From NCBI RefSeq assembly GCF_954871325.1, contig NC_088775.1, forward strand, positions 39,285,561 through 39,349,560: 64,000 bases of DNA, written 5' to 3'. The translations under genes were made by a program, and so were the position numbers. This document shows, in pieces, positions 41,601 through 53,600 of this stretch. The DNA comes from Gordionus sp. m RMFG-2023. Lineage: Eukaryota; Nematomorpha; Gordioida; Chordodea; Parachordodidae. Under the pieces are notes generated by a model. It saw only the letters and a list, made by a program, of their open reading frames with translations. It was not told the origin of the DNA and ran no database searches. Each line of letters begins with the position of its first letter. Position 1 is the first letter of the stretch.

Positions 41601-44600
41601 ATATTAATCAAAAAACTAGTAATTGCCTCAATTATATTTGGATCTTGTTTTGTTATTTGGTTTGAAAAACGCTTTGAAAAATAATTATTTAAGATAAATT
41701 ACAGGAAGTTTTTAAAAAATAACAATTAATAGTAAATTTGATTTTATTATTGCAATAAAAATTTTTATATCTGAAGGGGTTTTATTTTTGATAAAATCGT
41801 CGGTTAGGGTACCTTTTCAGGGGCAATTATTTTTGTTATTTTTTAATGTTATTTTTTTATGCGATTTTTTTTATGTAATTTTTTTATGAAAACTATTGTT
41901 TTTATGTTATTTTTTTATGATTGGTTCATTTTCTTATTGGTTAATTTTTTATTTAAGATATAATATATCTTTTTTTATTTAAGATATTTTAAAATAATTT
42001 TTTCTAAAATTTAAAATTCGTACAATTATTTAAAGGAAGTGATGGGGGCAAATAAGGGGGAAGGCTAGGGGTAAGGGGTAAAATTATTAGATTATGTACA
42101 ATGCGGGTAGGTTTGGGGTTAAATTTTTGATAGATGAAACTTCGCTATTTAAAATTTATTTGGTTGATTCTTTCTATACAAACTTAATATGATTTCTTCT
42201 AAACAAACTTAATACGATTCCTTCTATACAAACTTAATATGATTCCCTCTATACAAACTTAATATGATTCCTTCTATACAAACTTAATATGATTCCTTCT
42301 ATATAAACTTAATATGATTCCTTCTATACAAACTTAATATGATTCCTTCTATACAAACTTAATATGAATAATTTTTTCTAAAATTTGTATAAAGAATTTA
42401 ATTTTTTTTAGTGATAACACTATAATTAAAGGAAGATTCCAAAAATAAATAAAATTTAAGCATAATCGAAATAATTTATTCATTAAATTGAAATATAATA
42501 TTAAAATTTATACAATCATTAATAAATAAAAACATCAAAACTATTTAATAATCTATATTTTCGAAAATATCTATATTCAAGAAGATATTCATGAATATTA
42601 TCCCGATCCTTATGTCTTTTATAATTTGCCTTTAGATCCCGCCACAGCCTCTCGACTTTTTGAGTATGGATCGATCTGTCATTTGGATCAACAAAATTTT
42701 GCGAATGGTTGATCCGATAGTGGAAATAGTTTGAACTTTCTAGCCGATTATATCTAAGATAAATATATTTACATTTATCACCACTTTTGCTTTATTGAAG
42801 AAATAAATTCACATACCCTAACCACGAGTCAGTCATTAATTCTTTAAAAAATATTAAACAAAATTATTTTTAGGCCGTTATAAAATTTTAACTGCTTCGA
42901 AAGAGTTAGATTATGATAAGAAGGCAATTTCAAGATGGTAATCTAAAGTATAATATGGTTTTTTACTTCACTTATATAGGTTTAAAAAATTTCGAGAGGT
43001 ATGTGGATTCCATATAGCCTCGAATCATTCAAAGATCGGGGGGCCTGGCCACGTTATTGAAATTGATGAAACTCATGTATGGAAGCGTAAATATAACCGT
43101 GGTCGGCATTTGACTTCCGAGGCTATATGGATTATTGGTGGTATATGTCGGAAAACAAATGAGATATTTTTAAGTGCCACCACAACAAGAGATCAAGATA
43201 CCACCTATCGTGTGGTTAAAGATAATGTTATGCAAGATTCCACGATAATGACTGACTCGTGGTTAGGGTATGTGAATTTATTTTTTCAATAAAGCAAAAG
43301 TGGTGATAAATGTAAATATATTTATCTTAGATATAATCGGCTAGAAAGTTCAAACTATTTCCACTATCGGATCAACCATTCGCAAAATTTTGTTGATCCA
43401 AATGACAGATCGATCCACACTCAAAAAGTCGAGAGGCTGTGGCTGGATCTAAAGGCAAATTATAAAAGTCATGGGGATCGGGATAATATTCATGAATATC
43501 TTCTTGAATATAGATATTTTCGAAATATAGATTATTAAATCGTTTTGATGTTTTTATTCATTTTATTAATGATTGTATAAATTTTAATAGCATATTTCAA
43601 TTTAATGAATTAATTATTTCGATTGTTATGCTTAAATTTTATTTATTTTTGGAATCTTCCTTTAATTATAGTGTTATCACTAAAAAAAATTAAATTCTTT
43701 ATACAAATTTTAGAAAAAATTATTCATATTAAGTTTGTATAGGAATCATATTAAGTTTGTATAGAAGGAATCATATTAAGTTTATATAGAAGGAATCATA
43801 TTAAGTTTGTATAGAAGGAATCATATTAAGTTTGTATAGGGGGAATCATATTAAGTTTGTATAGAAGGAATCGTATTAAGTTTGTTTAGAAGAAATCATA
43901 TTAAGTTTGTATATAAAGAATCAACCAAATAAATTTTAAATAGCGAAGTTTCATCTATGAAAAATTTAACCCCAAACCTACCCGCATTGTACATAATCTA
44001 ATAATTTTACCCCTTAGCCTTCCCTCTTATTTGCCTCCATCACCTCCTTTAAATAATTGCACCCATCTTAAACTTTAGAAAAATTATTTTAAGATATCCT
44101 AAATAAAACAGATATATTAATTTAAAATATCTTACATAAAAAATTAACCAATAAGAAAATGAACCAATCATAAAAATAACATAAACAATATAAAAAATTA
44201 CATAAAAAAAATGGCATAAAAAAATAACAAAAAATAACAGTAAAAAATAACAAAAATAATTGCCCCTGAAAAGGTACCCTAACCAAATCGTCAACATATT
44301 TTTTTAATATTAATAATTAATTAATAAACATTCATTGTTATTTTTTTGCGCATTCTGTTTATAAAAGTGTGCGATAATCTCTTAAGAATCTGTTTTTAGT
44401 AAATTTGGTGATATTGACTTGACAGTTAACATCGCCGTAAACCTAAACTGATTTCTGATAAATAAGTAAATTTTGGTATTTCTAATAAGAAATCTTCGAT
44501 TTATTAATGTTAAATATTGTTTAAAATATTTATTCAAATTTCATAATATATTTGTTTATTATTTATTATTATATATATAGATTAATGTTACTTATTACTA

Positions 44601-47600
44601 TAAAAATATTTTATATACTTTTAGAATTGCAATAGAATTGAATATAAACTATAACTGTATAACTGATCATTATAATATATTTAAATAAATGACATAAAAA
44701 TTAGATATGATATCGGATCGGTAATCGGTCGATATCAATTTAATATCGGATCGGATAGGCCTCCAAAAAGTGATATCGGTACACACCTACTTAAAACCCA
44801 AATTTATTATTTATACCTTTAAAACCCGTGGTGATCCTGGAAAGTTGACATCCCTTTAAAAATTATGACATATATAATATTGGGAATATAACTTTAATAT
44901 AATAAAGAAAAATTTTTATTGGTCATTTCATCAGAAATTATAAATTTACATTTCTTTTTATTATTTATACATGCATGAATGACGTTGAATTTTTATATTG
45001 GTCCACATTTAATTACAATATCAATATGTGTTAAAATAAGATTTTACTTTTTTATTTTTTTTCCGTCATGCATGGGTTACTCTTTTTGAATATTTACACT
45101 GATATTTTTATTTTACCATAAAAAATTTTGATCAAAAGAAAGTCCCCAAAAATGGTAAGAAAATGAGAATAAAAAAAAGCTTTATTAATTTAGAATGAAT
45201 AAGATTTAATTTAAGAATAGAAAATGAAATTTTTTTTTACTTTTTATTTATCCAAGCCCCAGGTGTAATTCATAGGTGGGTCTGAACCCCGGGTCTGTGC
45301 TCGGGGTTCGTGCTCAGAGCTGGTTTGGTCGATTACTTAGACCCAAACCCCGGGTCTGGGTTTTACACAACCAACCAATTAACAACACTACTCTTCTCTA
45401 TTAACCTCATCTACCCTTCTGCTGTGATTTAATATTGACGTGGATTCCTCCTATTTTTTATCATTGCATTTAAAATTTAATAATTGAATTTTCTTTGCTT
45501 TTGGAAAAACGGGTGAAATCATATTTTTATTCACGTCGATGTTATATTCTTCCATGTAAATGTAAGAAGTTATTTTAATCTCATTAGCTTCTCCCAACGA
45601 TAGCATCCACAACAGTTATCTGTACTTTGGTATTAAAAATGTTAAAATTTTATGAAGCATATATTTATTAATGTTTTTTCCTAATAAATTTTAAATAACA
45701 AAATAAAAGTAAAAATTTTTTTAACCTGTCCGCTCGCAATTTTTAATATTATTTAGCTAGCTCGCCCAATAAGATAAACGGGTGTGGGCTAAAGGTTAGC
45801 TCGTTTCAAAAAAGTTGAAAAATAAATATTATGGCAATTGTCATTATTCTATGGTACATCTTCACTGAAATTTTAATTTAAAATGTTTACAATAAATATT
45901 TTTACCTAATTTGCTTTAAAAAAGTTCGAAAATAACGATTATGACAATTGTCACTTTTGTCTGGTACATCTTCACTGAAATTTTAATATAGCATTTTTAC
46001 AATATATGTTTTTACCTATTTTCTTTGAAAAAATTCAAAAAAGTTCACAAATAACGATCATGACAATTGTCACTTTTCTATGGTACATCTTCACTGTAAC
46101 TTTAATATAACATGTTACGATATATATTTTTACCTATTTGCTTTGAAAAAATTCAAAAGTTCACAAATAACGATGACAATTGTCACTTTTCTATGGTGCA
46201 TCTTCATTGAAATTTTAATTTAAACATGTATCAATACTTATTTTAACATATTTTCGAATTCAAAAAACTTTGAAAATAGCGATTATGACATTTGTCACTT
46301 TTCTATGGTACATCCTAATTTAATTTTAATTTAACATGTATATTTTTGCCCATTTGATCCAAAAAAATTATTAAAAATAACGAATATGAGATTTGTGACT
46401 TTTCTATGGTTTATCTTCTCTGATATCTCAAGTAGTCGGAAGAACTAGACTAATTATCAACACTAACCCCGATACAGTGGTCAAGTTCGGTTCGGCTCAA
46501 AAATTTTATTTAGTCGACTAATAGACTAATTAAGTCGCTAAAGTTTTTAGTCGATTTTCATGACTATGACTATTAGTCGTAATCCAAAGAACTCGACTAA
46601 TTAGCAACACTAGTCAAAATTTATAGCTTAACTAGTAGCCACGCAAGTTCAATATATATCATCTTGGGGTAAAGTTGTTATGGGTAAAACGGTTAAAATG
46701 TTCTATCTGATTTAAGCTTTATAGATCATTTTTAAATATTAACGTCTACACCATATAAAAAGATATTTTTGAAAAAACAATAATAAATAGTTTCTGTGTT
46801 ATTTGGAATAAAATTTTATGAATAGTGGCAAAGTGAGAATTATTGAAATGTCCGATGTGCATAAAATAGGCAAATTCAAAATGTGCTCTTTTTGATATAA
46901 TTTTTTACATGATTAATTATACTTAGTTTTTAAGTGTATTCTGGATACCCATAGTTGATATTGAATTGTATTAAACGATAGAATAAGTATAACAAAATAC
47001 TATTTAAATTATTTAAAATTTCTTTATTTCTTATAATAATCTTTTCCTTTAAAACTTCAATTTTTTTTAATTTAATTAATCTTTACAAAATAAAAACTAA
47101 AATTATATATTATTTCTTCTTTTTTTATAAATTTAACAAAAATTTTTCAATGAATTAATTTTACAAAAATATATATTTTCAAAAAAATATATTATTATAA
47201 TAATTATTATTATTTTTTTACATTAAATAATAATAATTTTTTTCCTCCAATCAGATGTCTACAATCCATCTGATTGACATTTGAGGCTTATATATATACA
47301 TTTTTTTAACATACTAAGACATGTCACCCCTTTATGGGTCAACGACATTCTTCACCATTAAATATAATATTTAATATATATTTTGAAAAATATTATATTA
47401 TTAATTATGTTGTTATAATAAGAGAATTTTCTTCTTTAGAATGTATTCATAAGGAAAAATACGGATATCCAGTTGTCCCTTTTTACTCCATATTTATATA
47501 CTCTTGAGCTTGATTACTAGTTGTACCGATAATCATCATGCGATTGCAGGCTTGACTCGAATAACGATAGTCAGCATTTAATCGTTGGCTTGATCTGAAT

Positions 47601-50600
47601 AACGCTGGCCCTCCATAACATCAATTGAAACGACCGAAAATTTTTCCCGAATTGTCTTCTCACTTTTGTGAATCCCATTGGTTCAATCACAAGGTCAAAG
47701 TTTATAGTCTTAGTTCAACCATAAGGTCAAAGTTTATAGTCTCTTTATTGTCTAACACAATTTGAATCTTTTTTCTTTATACCATAGCAACATCAAAGTA
47801 AACCGTCCGTGAAAACAAAAAAAACATAATTTTCTTTTTCCACTGACCATCCATCACAAAAATTTACATTTTTTATTAACTTTTTCCTTACTTTCCTTGA
47901 AAAAAAAAACAACTGCTCGGTATATAACATAATCATAAACGATTCCCTCGTTATACCATTTAATTACTTATATTATACTCCTATCACTCTACAATGAGGA
48001 GACTCGAGTATATAAAATAATCAATAAATTAATAAAATACTTTCCTCCGATGGACTTTAATACCATGTAACCGAAAGCATAAATTACCAAAACACCCCCA
48101 GTTGTTCAGTATTCAACTAATTCATTAAGTTATATAATTTTGTTTTGTAATCCACTAATTTTATCAATTACGTGATTATTTAAATAACCAAAGTAATCTC
48201 TTCCTTCAAGGGAAAACAAAAAAAAATTGTCTTTGCCCTTCAATACCCCGAGACTCAATTATAATCCCGTATAATTATAGGATGTTGAGTTCTCCCTCCG
48301 AAATATAAAAATCCCTTCATTTTCCAGGCTTTTCAAAGTTTCAATTAAGCATCCTCTAATGGATTCCATTAACACTTAATCCCAAAGAAGCCTACCCCTA
48401 TCTTTATGATAGTATCTTACTCCCAATACTACGCAAGTATCGTTATCAGAGTATCCCAAAAGAATCAATATTTTCATTATTCACATTTAACATATTATGC
48501 TATATTACTATAATAAATTTCATTATTCATCTTTAACACATTATGTTATATGATTCCAATAATCTAAGATTCTGGAAAAATAATCAGATAATATTAATAT
48601 TTGAGCATTTTCATATTATCTTTATCCTTTATTACTTTCTCTTAACCTTACGTGATCATTATGTCTGATTACCGTAATTCCATTTATTAGCAAAATTTCA
48701 TTTAATTTGGAACCAAGGTTTTCTACTATACGACCTTTTTCCCATTTCTTCCATTTGTTATCAAACAAACGGGTCCATATAATTCTTCCCACAGGATATT
48801 TTATTACAATCTTATCAACCGAAGGTACACCAGTTCCATCTTTGGATTTTAAGAAATCCAACGGCATTCTGGTCCTTCTTCCCAAAAATAACTCTACCGG
48901 AGTAATTCCCTCTCGGTTTCTGGAATTATTATAATATAAATGGGCCATCCAAACATCATTACTTTCTTGTTTGGCCTTTTTAATCCAATTTTTCACGATA
49001 GCTACCATTCTCTCCGCCTGTCCATTGGAACTGGGATGATATGGTGGAGCTAATACGTGTTTAATTTCCATCGCATTACAAAAATCTTTGAAACTTTCAC
49101 TTACAAAGGCCGGACCTCCATCAGACACTATTGTCTTTGGAATCCCAAATCTAGCCCATAACCTTTGTAACAATTTGATAACAATTCTAGTGGTTAATCC
49201 ATGAACCTCTTCATATTCAATCCACTTAGAATATGCATCAACAACTAAAAAATACGACTTCTTGTTTAAGTCAAAGAAATCCACGTGAACACGCTCCCAC
49301 GGCCTTTCAGGTCTCCGCCAATAACTGCCTATTTCCTTCCGGGGCATAACGGCACACGAATTACATGGAATACAACTCCTTGTAATCTTTTCAATATCAT
49401 CGCTCATTCCAGGCCACCATACATACTCACGAGCCCAAGATTTCATTTTATCCCGACCCTGATGTCCTGCATGCAACAATCGTACAATTTTACTCCGTAA
49501 TTTCAACGGAATCACGGCTCTATTACCCCGCATCAAACAATCATCCACTACGGACAATTCCTTTTCAATTTTTTTATAAACTTTACTATTATTTTTCCAC
49601 GGTTCTTGTCCCGTCAAAAATAATTTTACTCGACCCAATTCCTTATCCCCTAAGGTATTGCTTTTAAGATCCTCCCAATTCGTAGGACCACCCTTTAACA
49701 TATGTGATAAAGAACAAATTAATACCCTGTCTTCATTCACCATTATACTTTTGTTACCGTCAAGATCCCCTTCACTGGATCCTAACCTAGATAAAATATC
49801 AGGCAAACAATTTTCCTTGCCCCTGCGATATCTGATTTCACATTAAAACTTCCCACCAGTAACAACCAACGTTGCAACCGGGGAGACAGCATTAACTCTT
49901 TATTATCTTTTTTAAATAAATGAATTAACGGCTTATGATCCGTGTAAATTATAAATCTTTTACCGATCAAATATTCACGACATTTGGTTAATCCAAAGAT
50001 AACCGCTAGGGCTTCTTGTTCAATAACCGAATATCTAGTTTCCACTTCCCTGAAAACTCTCGAAAAAAATATGATGGGTCTTTCCACACCATCCATTAAA
50101 TGTAACAATGCACCTCCAACCCCCTTGTTGGATGCATCAACTGCCAATATGATCTCTAAATCATTATTAAAACATACCAAAATCGGTTCCTCACCAATTT
50201 TTCCTTTTAAAATATCAAAAGCATTTTTCTGTTCAATTTTCCACACAAAATGAACACCTTTCTTTAATAAACCATACAATGGAGATGCCAATTTTGCAAT
50301 ATCTTCCACACGATGATAATAATTTACCATCCCCAAAAATGATTGCAACTCCGCATTGGTTGGCGGATTCATATTCGTTATATTTTTTAAATTTTTTTCC
50401 AGAGGTTTCACCTCCATTCCATTTATGCGATGTCCTAAGTAGATAACTTCCGTTACCCCAAGAACACTCTTTTCCTTGCTGGCCCTCAGACCCTTATCAC
50501 GAATCCGCTTGAAAACCTCTTCCAAACGTTGATTATGTTGCTCTGGTGTTATACCAGTCACCAACACATCATCCATATAATAATAAACTCCTTCTAGGCC

Positions 50601-53600
50601 CTGGAAAACTGATGCCATAGTGCGCTGAAATATCGGCGCTGACACACTTAATCCAAACGGTAGCCTACAAAAGGCAAATAATCCTTTCGGAGTCGTTATT
50701 GTAAATAATTTATGAATTTCTTCTTTCAAAGGCAATTGCAAATAAGCCGAAGAAAAATCAACCTTGGAAAAATACTTGGCACCTTTTAAACTGGCCAAAA
50801 TTTCCTCAATCCTAGGCAATGGATATTTTACCTCCACTACCCATCAATTTAACGTTACACGGAAATCAGCACATAGCCTTAACTTTCCATTCGATTTTCT
50901 AACAGGTACCAATGGTGTGGCCCACTCACTATATTCCACAGGAATAATGATGCCATCTCTAACCAATTGATCCAATTCTTCATCGATTTCCCTTTTCCAC
51001 TCAAAAGGAACTCTTCGACAAGCCAAAAAGATGGGTGAAAAACCCTCTTTAAGTTTAACGTCTACTTGATAATCATTTAAACGTCCTAATTTTTCTTCAA
51101 AAATTATACTATATTTTCTAACCAAAACAGGTATAGCCAGATCGATCTTTTTTAATCCATCGATTTCAATTTCCATAAATTGATCCCTATCAATTTTACC
51201 ATTTATTTCTGTATGATCAGAACTGATCCCTACCCTTTCAGGAGTTTCAATAAAATTATTATTACCGACAATCCTATTTTCATCGTTCAATAATTTAGAT
51301 ATCCCTTCTTTCTGAAGTTCATCTCGGATATTATCCGCCATTAAATCTCCTTTATCACTAGCTAATCCGCTATCAATAATAAATAAATTCCAATAATTAT
51401 TATAGGGTCCAATTGTGGTAATCCAATCCCACCCCATAATAGTTTCCACTGCTTTTCTTACTATCCATAAATCTAAACTTATGATAGTATCATTAAAAAC
51501 CACATACCATTGAGTTTTACCCAAAACCTCAATTTCAGAACCATCGAACTGTTTTAAACACATATTTTCTTTAATAATCACGCCATTAGGCCAATATTTA
51601 TAAAAATTTTCACAAGACATTATCGAAATGCTCGCACCAGTGTCAAATAGCATATCAATATACCTGCAGTCAATTCTCAAGTTAACTCTAGGACATTGAC
51701 TCAGTCTATTTATTCCATCAGTCCTTAAAATTTCACAAGTTTTAAGGGGCTGATCGCTATATATTCCCTCTGAAATATGCATTTCATTAAAATTTAAATT
51801 TCCTCCTAAATTCAACTCAGAATTTCGAGGCTTTTTACTAATATTACTCTATTTTTTCATAATATCCCGAGGATATTACTCCCATTTAAAATTATCAACA
51901 TTTTTTCTATTTGTATATTTCACAATGCTCCCAAGAAATCTTTCCCATTTAAAAGCATTATTTTTCATTATATTCACATTAAAACTATAATCCGTTTTAA
52001 CTTTATCTTCATGATAACAAACATTTTCATTAAAACCATTAAAATTATGAGAATCCCATCTCTTTTTATTATAATATACTTTCTTAAAATTTTTATTTCC
52101 CTGTATTCCAATTGCTATATGATTACATTTGCTATCATATAGTCAGTGTAAAGCACAATTTATAGCTATATGTCCCGTCTCTTTACATTTAAAACATAAA
52201 CGAGACCCATCCAAATCCGATTTCAACGAATCAACTTTATTTACATGTAGGCCTGAAATCTTCCTTACGTTGGAATTTTCTCCATTAGATTTTTGCAATG
52301 GAAAACCCATTCTAAAATTCTGTTCCTTTACAATACAGGTTTTGGCATAATGACCCTTGTAACCGCACCGATTACAAATTATGTCAGCAATCATTTTTGG
52401 AAAACTCTTTCCATTCGAAATAATTCTATCACCGAATTGTTTCTTATCCCCTTGATTATTCATACTAATCAACCTGGATACATCACTATAAATATCTTTA
52501 ATAGATTCTTTTATATCTTTTAATTCCTGGAGGATAACCACTGATCTCTCCATAAATTCCAAACGATCATCAATATTATCTTTCATCGTTTCAACCATTC
52601 CTGGTTTGCCGTTCTTGATTTCATTTAAAATTTCATTTAAACTACTTTCCAAGTCCGAAATTCTTTTAAAACAATTAACAGACACCAGAGTGTCCTTTTT
52701 CCAATCACCATATACCTTGGTCGCAACCAAAGTACATTTTCCACATAAAAATTTCAAAAGTATATATATTGAATATAGAATTATTATTAATCCTAATGTA
52801 ACTAAGTGATGACCTATATCCAATTCATTAAGGTTCTGATACAAGATTTTATAACCCATATCCTTAAAGATGGCAATTTTATTAATAAAAGTAGGCTCAG
52901 AATACTTATCGAAATACACAACCATCGCATATTACAAATTTCTACTTTAAAATTACGTTATTACAAAAAGAAAAAATATTTTTCCAAACTACTTTGTTAA
53001 TTAAAATTCACAAAAAAAAATTTAAACCACAAAAACGTTATTATTGCGTTGTGTCCTAAGGTAACCTATAATATGTAAAATAAAAAAAAGTTTTATTTTT
53101 TTACCTTAAAATAATGAATACCCTTGAATTTCCAGGTTCGAATCCTGGTCACGGCACCACTTTTTAAGTGTATTCTGGATACCCATAGTTGATATTGAAT
53201 TGTATTAAACGATAGAATAAGTATAACAAAATACTATTTAAACTATTCAAAATTTCTTTATTTCTTATAATAATCTTTTCCTTTAAAACTTTGACAATTT
53301 TTTTTAATTCAATTAATCTTTACAAAATAAAAACTAAAATTATATAATTATTATTTCTTCTTTTTTTATAAATTTAACAAAAATTTTTCAATGAATTAAT
53401 TTTACAAAAATATATATTTTCAAAAAAATATATTATTATAATAATTATTATTATTTTTTTACATTAAATAATAATAATTTTTTTCCTCCAATCAGATGTC
53501 TACAATCCATCTGATTGACATTTGAGGCTTATATATATACATTTTTTTAACATACTAAGACACTTAGAAGTGATGATTAGATGTCAACATTGCAATATTT

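Larger units (their letters stand above)
41802..44284 (+). mobile_element. Merlin-family DNA transposon converted to a fold-back
   Basis: 2483 bp. Its ends are GGTTAGGGTACC and the exact complement, and a perfect 8-bp duplication AAATCGTC flanks it (41794-41801, 44285-44292). The left arm (41802-42838) and right arm (43246-44284) are inverted copies, about 1.04 kb each. The 407-bp loop carries the catalytic middle of an IS1016/Merlin-type (ISXO2-like) transposase. The right arm holds the transposase C-terminus. The left arm is its antisense copy, replacing the gene's 5' part. Both arms also carry 24-25-bp tandem repeats. Confidence 0.92.
46927..53562 (-). mobile_element. Ty3/Gypsy LTR retrotransposon, nearly whole, young
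   Basis: 6636 bp on the minus strand, within intron 10. LTRs lie at 46927-47321 and 53161-53562, with 5-bp target copies CTTAG (46922-46926, 53563-53567). Order from the 5' LTR: primer-binding site, gag-like frame with two zinc knuckles, then a pol region with protease, reverse transcriptase, RNase H and integrase. A long untranslated stretch precedes the 3' LTR. The two LTRs differ by only a few substitutions and small indels, so the insertion is recent. The element looks nearly whole, with about two breaks in its coding part. The integrase after RNase H order places it in Gypsy (Metaviridae). Confidence 0.93.

Noticed and set aside
42168-42366. CRISPR-like repeats
   Set aside because: Units are contiguous without unique spacers and lie within a eukaryotic transposon arm.
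44049-44297. Hydrophobic 82-residue minus-strand frame
   Set aside because: It lies in the Merlin arm and arises from TTATTTTT-rich sequence.
40574-45395. One large element bounded by TAGTGTTGTT-type inverted ends
   Set aside because: No matching target-site copies. The two ends more likely belong to two separate copies of a small family.
48707-50970. Several + strand frames across the Gypsy element
   Set aside because: They are antisense shadows of the minus-strand pol region.
53132-53159. Possible tRNA gene (tRNA-His-like)
   Set aside because: Only the T-arm, acceptor strand and CCA are present, next to an LTR. It is the primer-binding site, not a gene.
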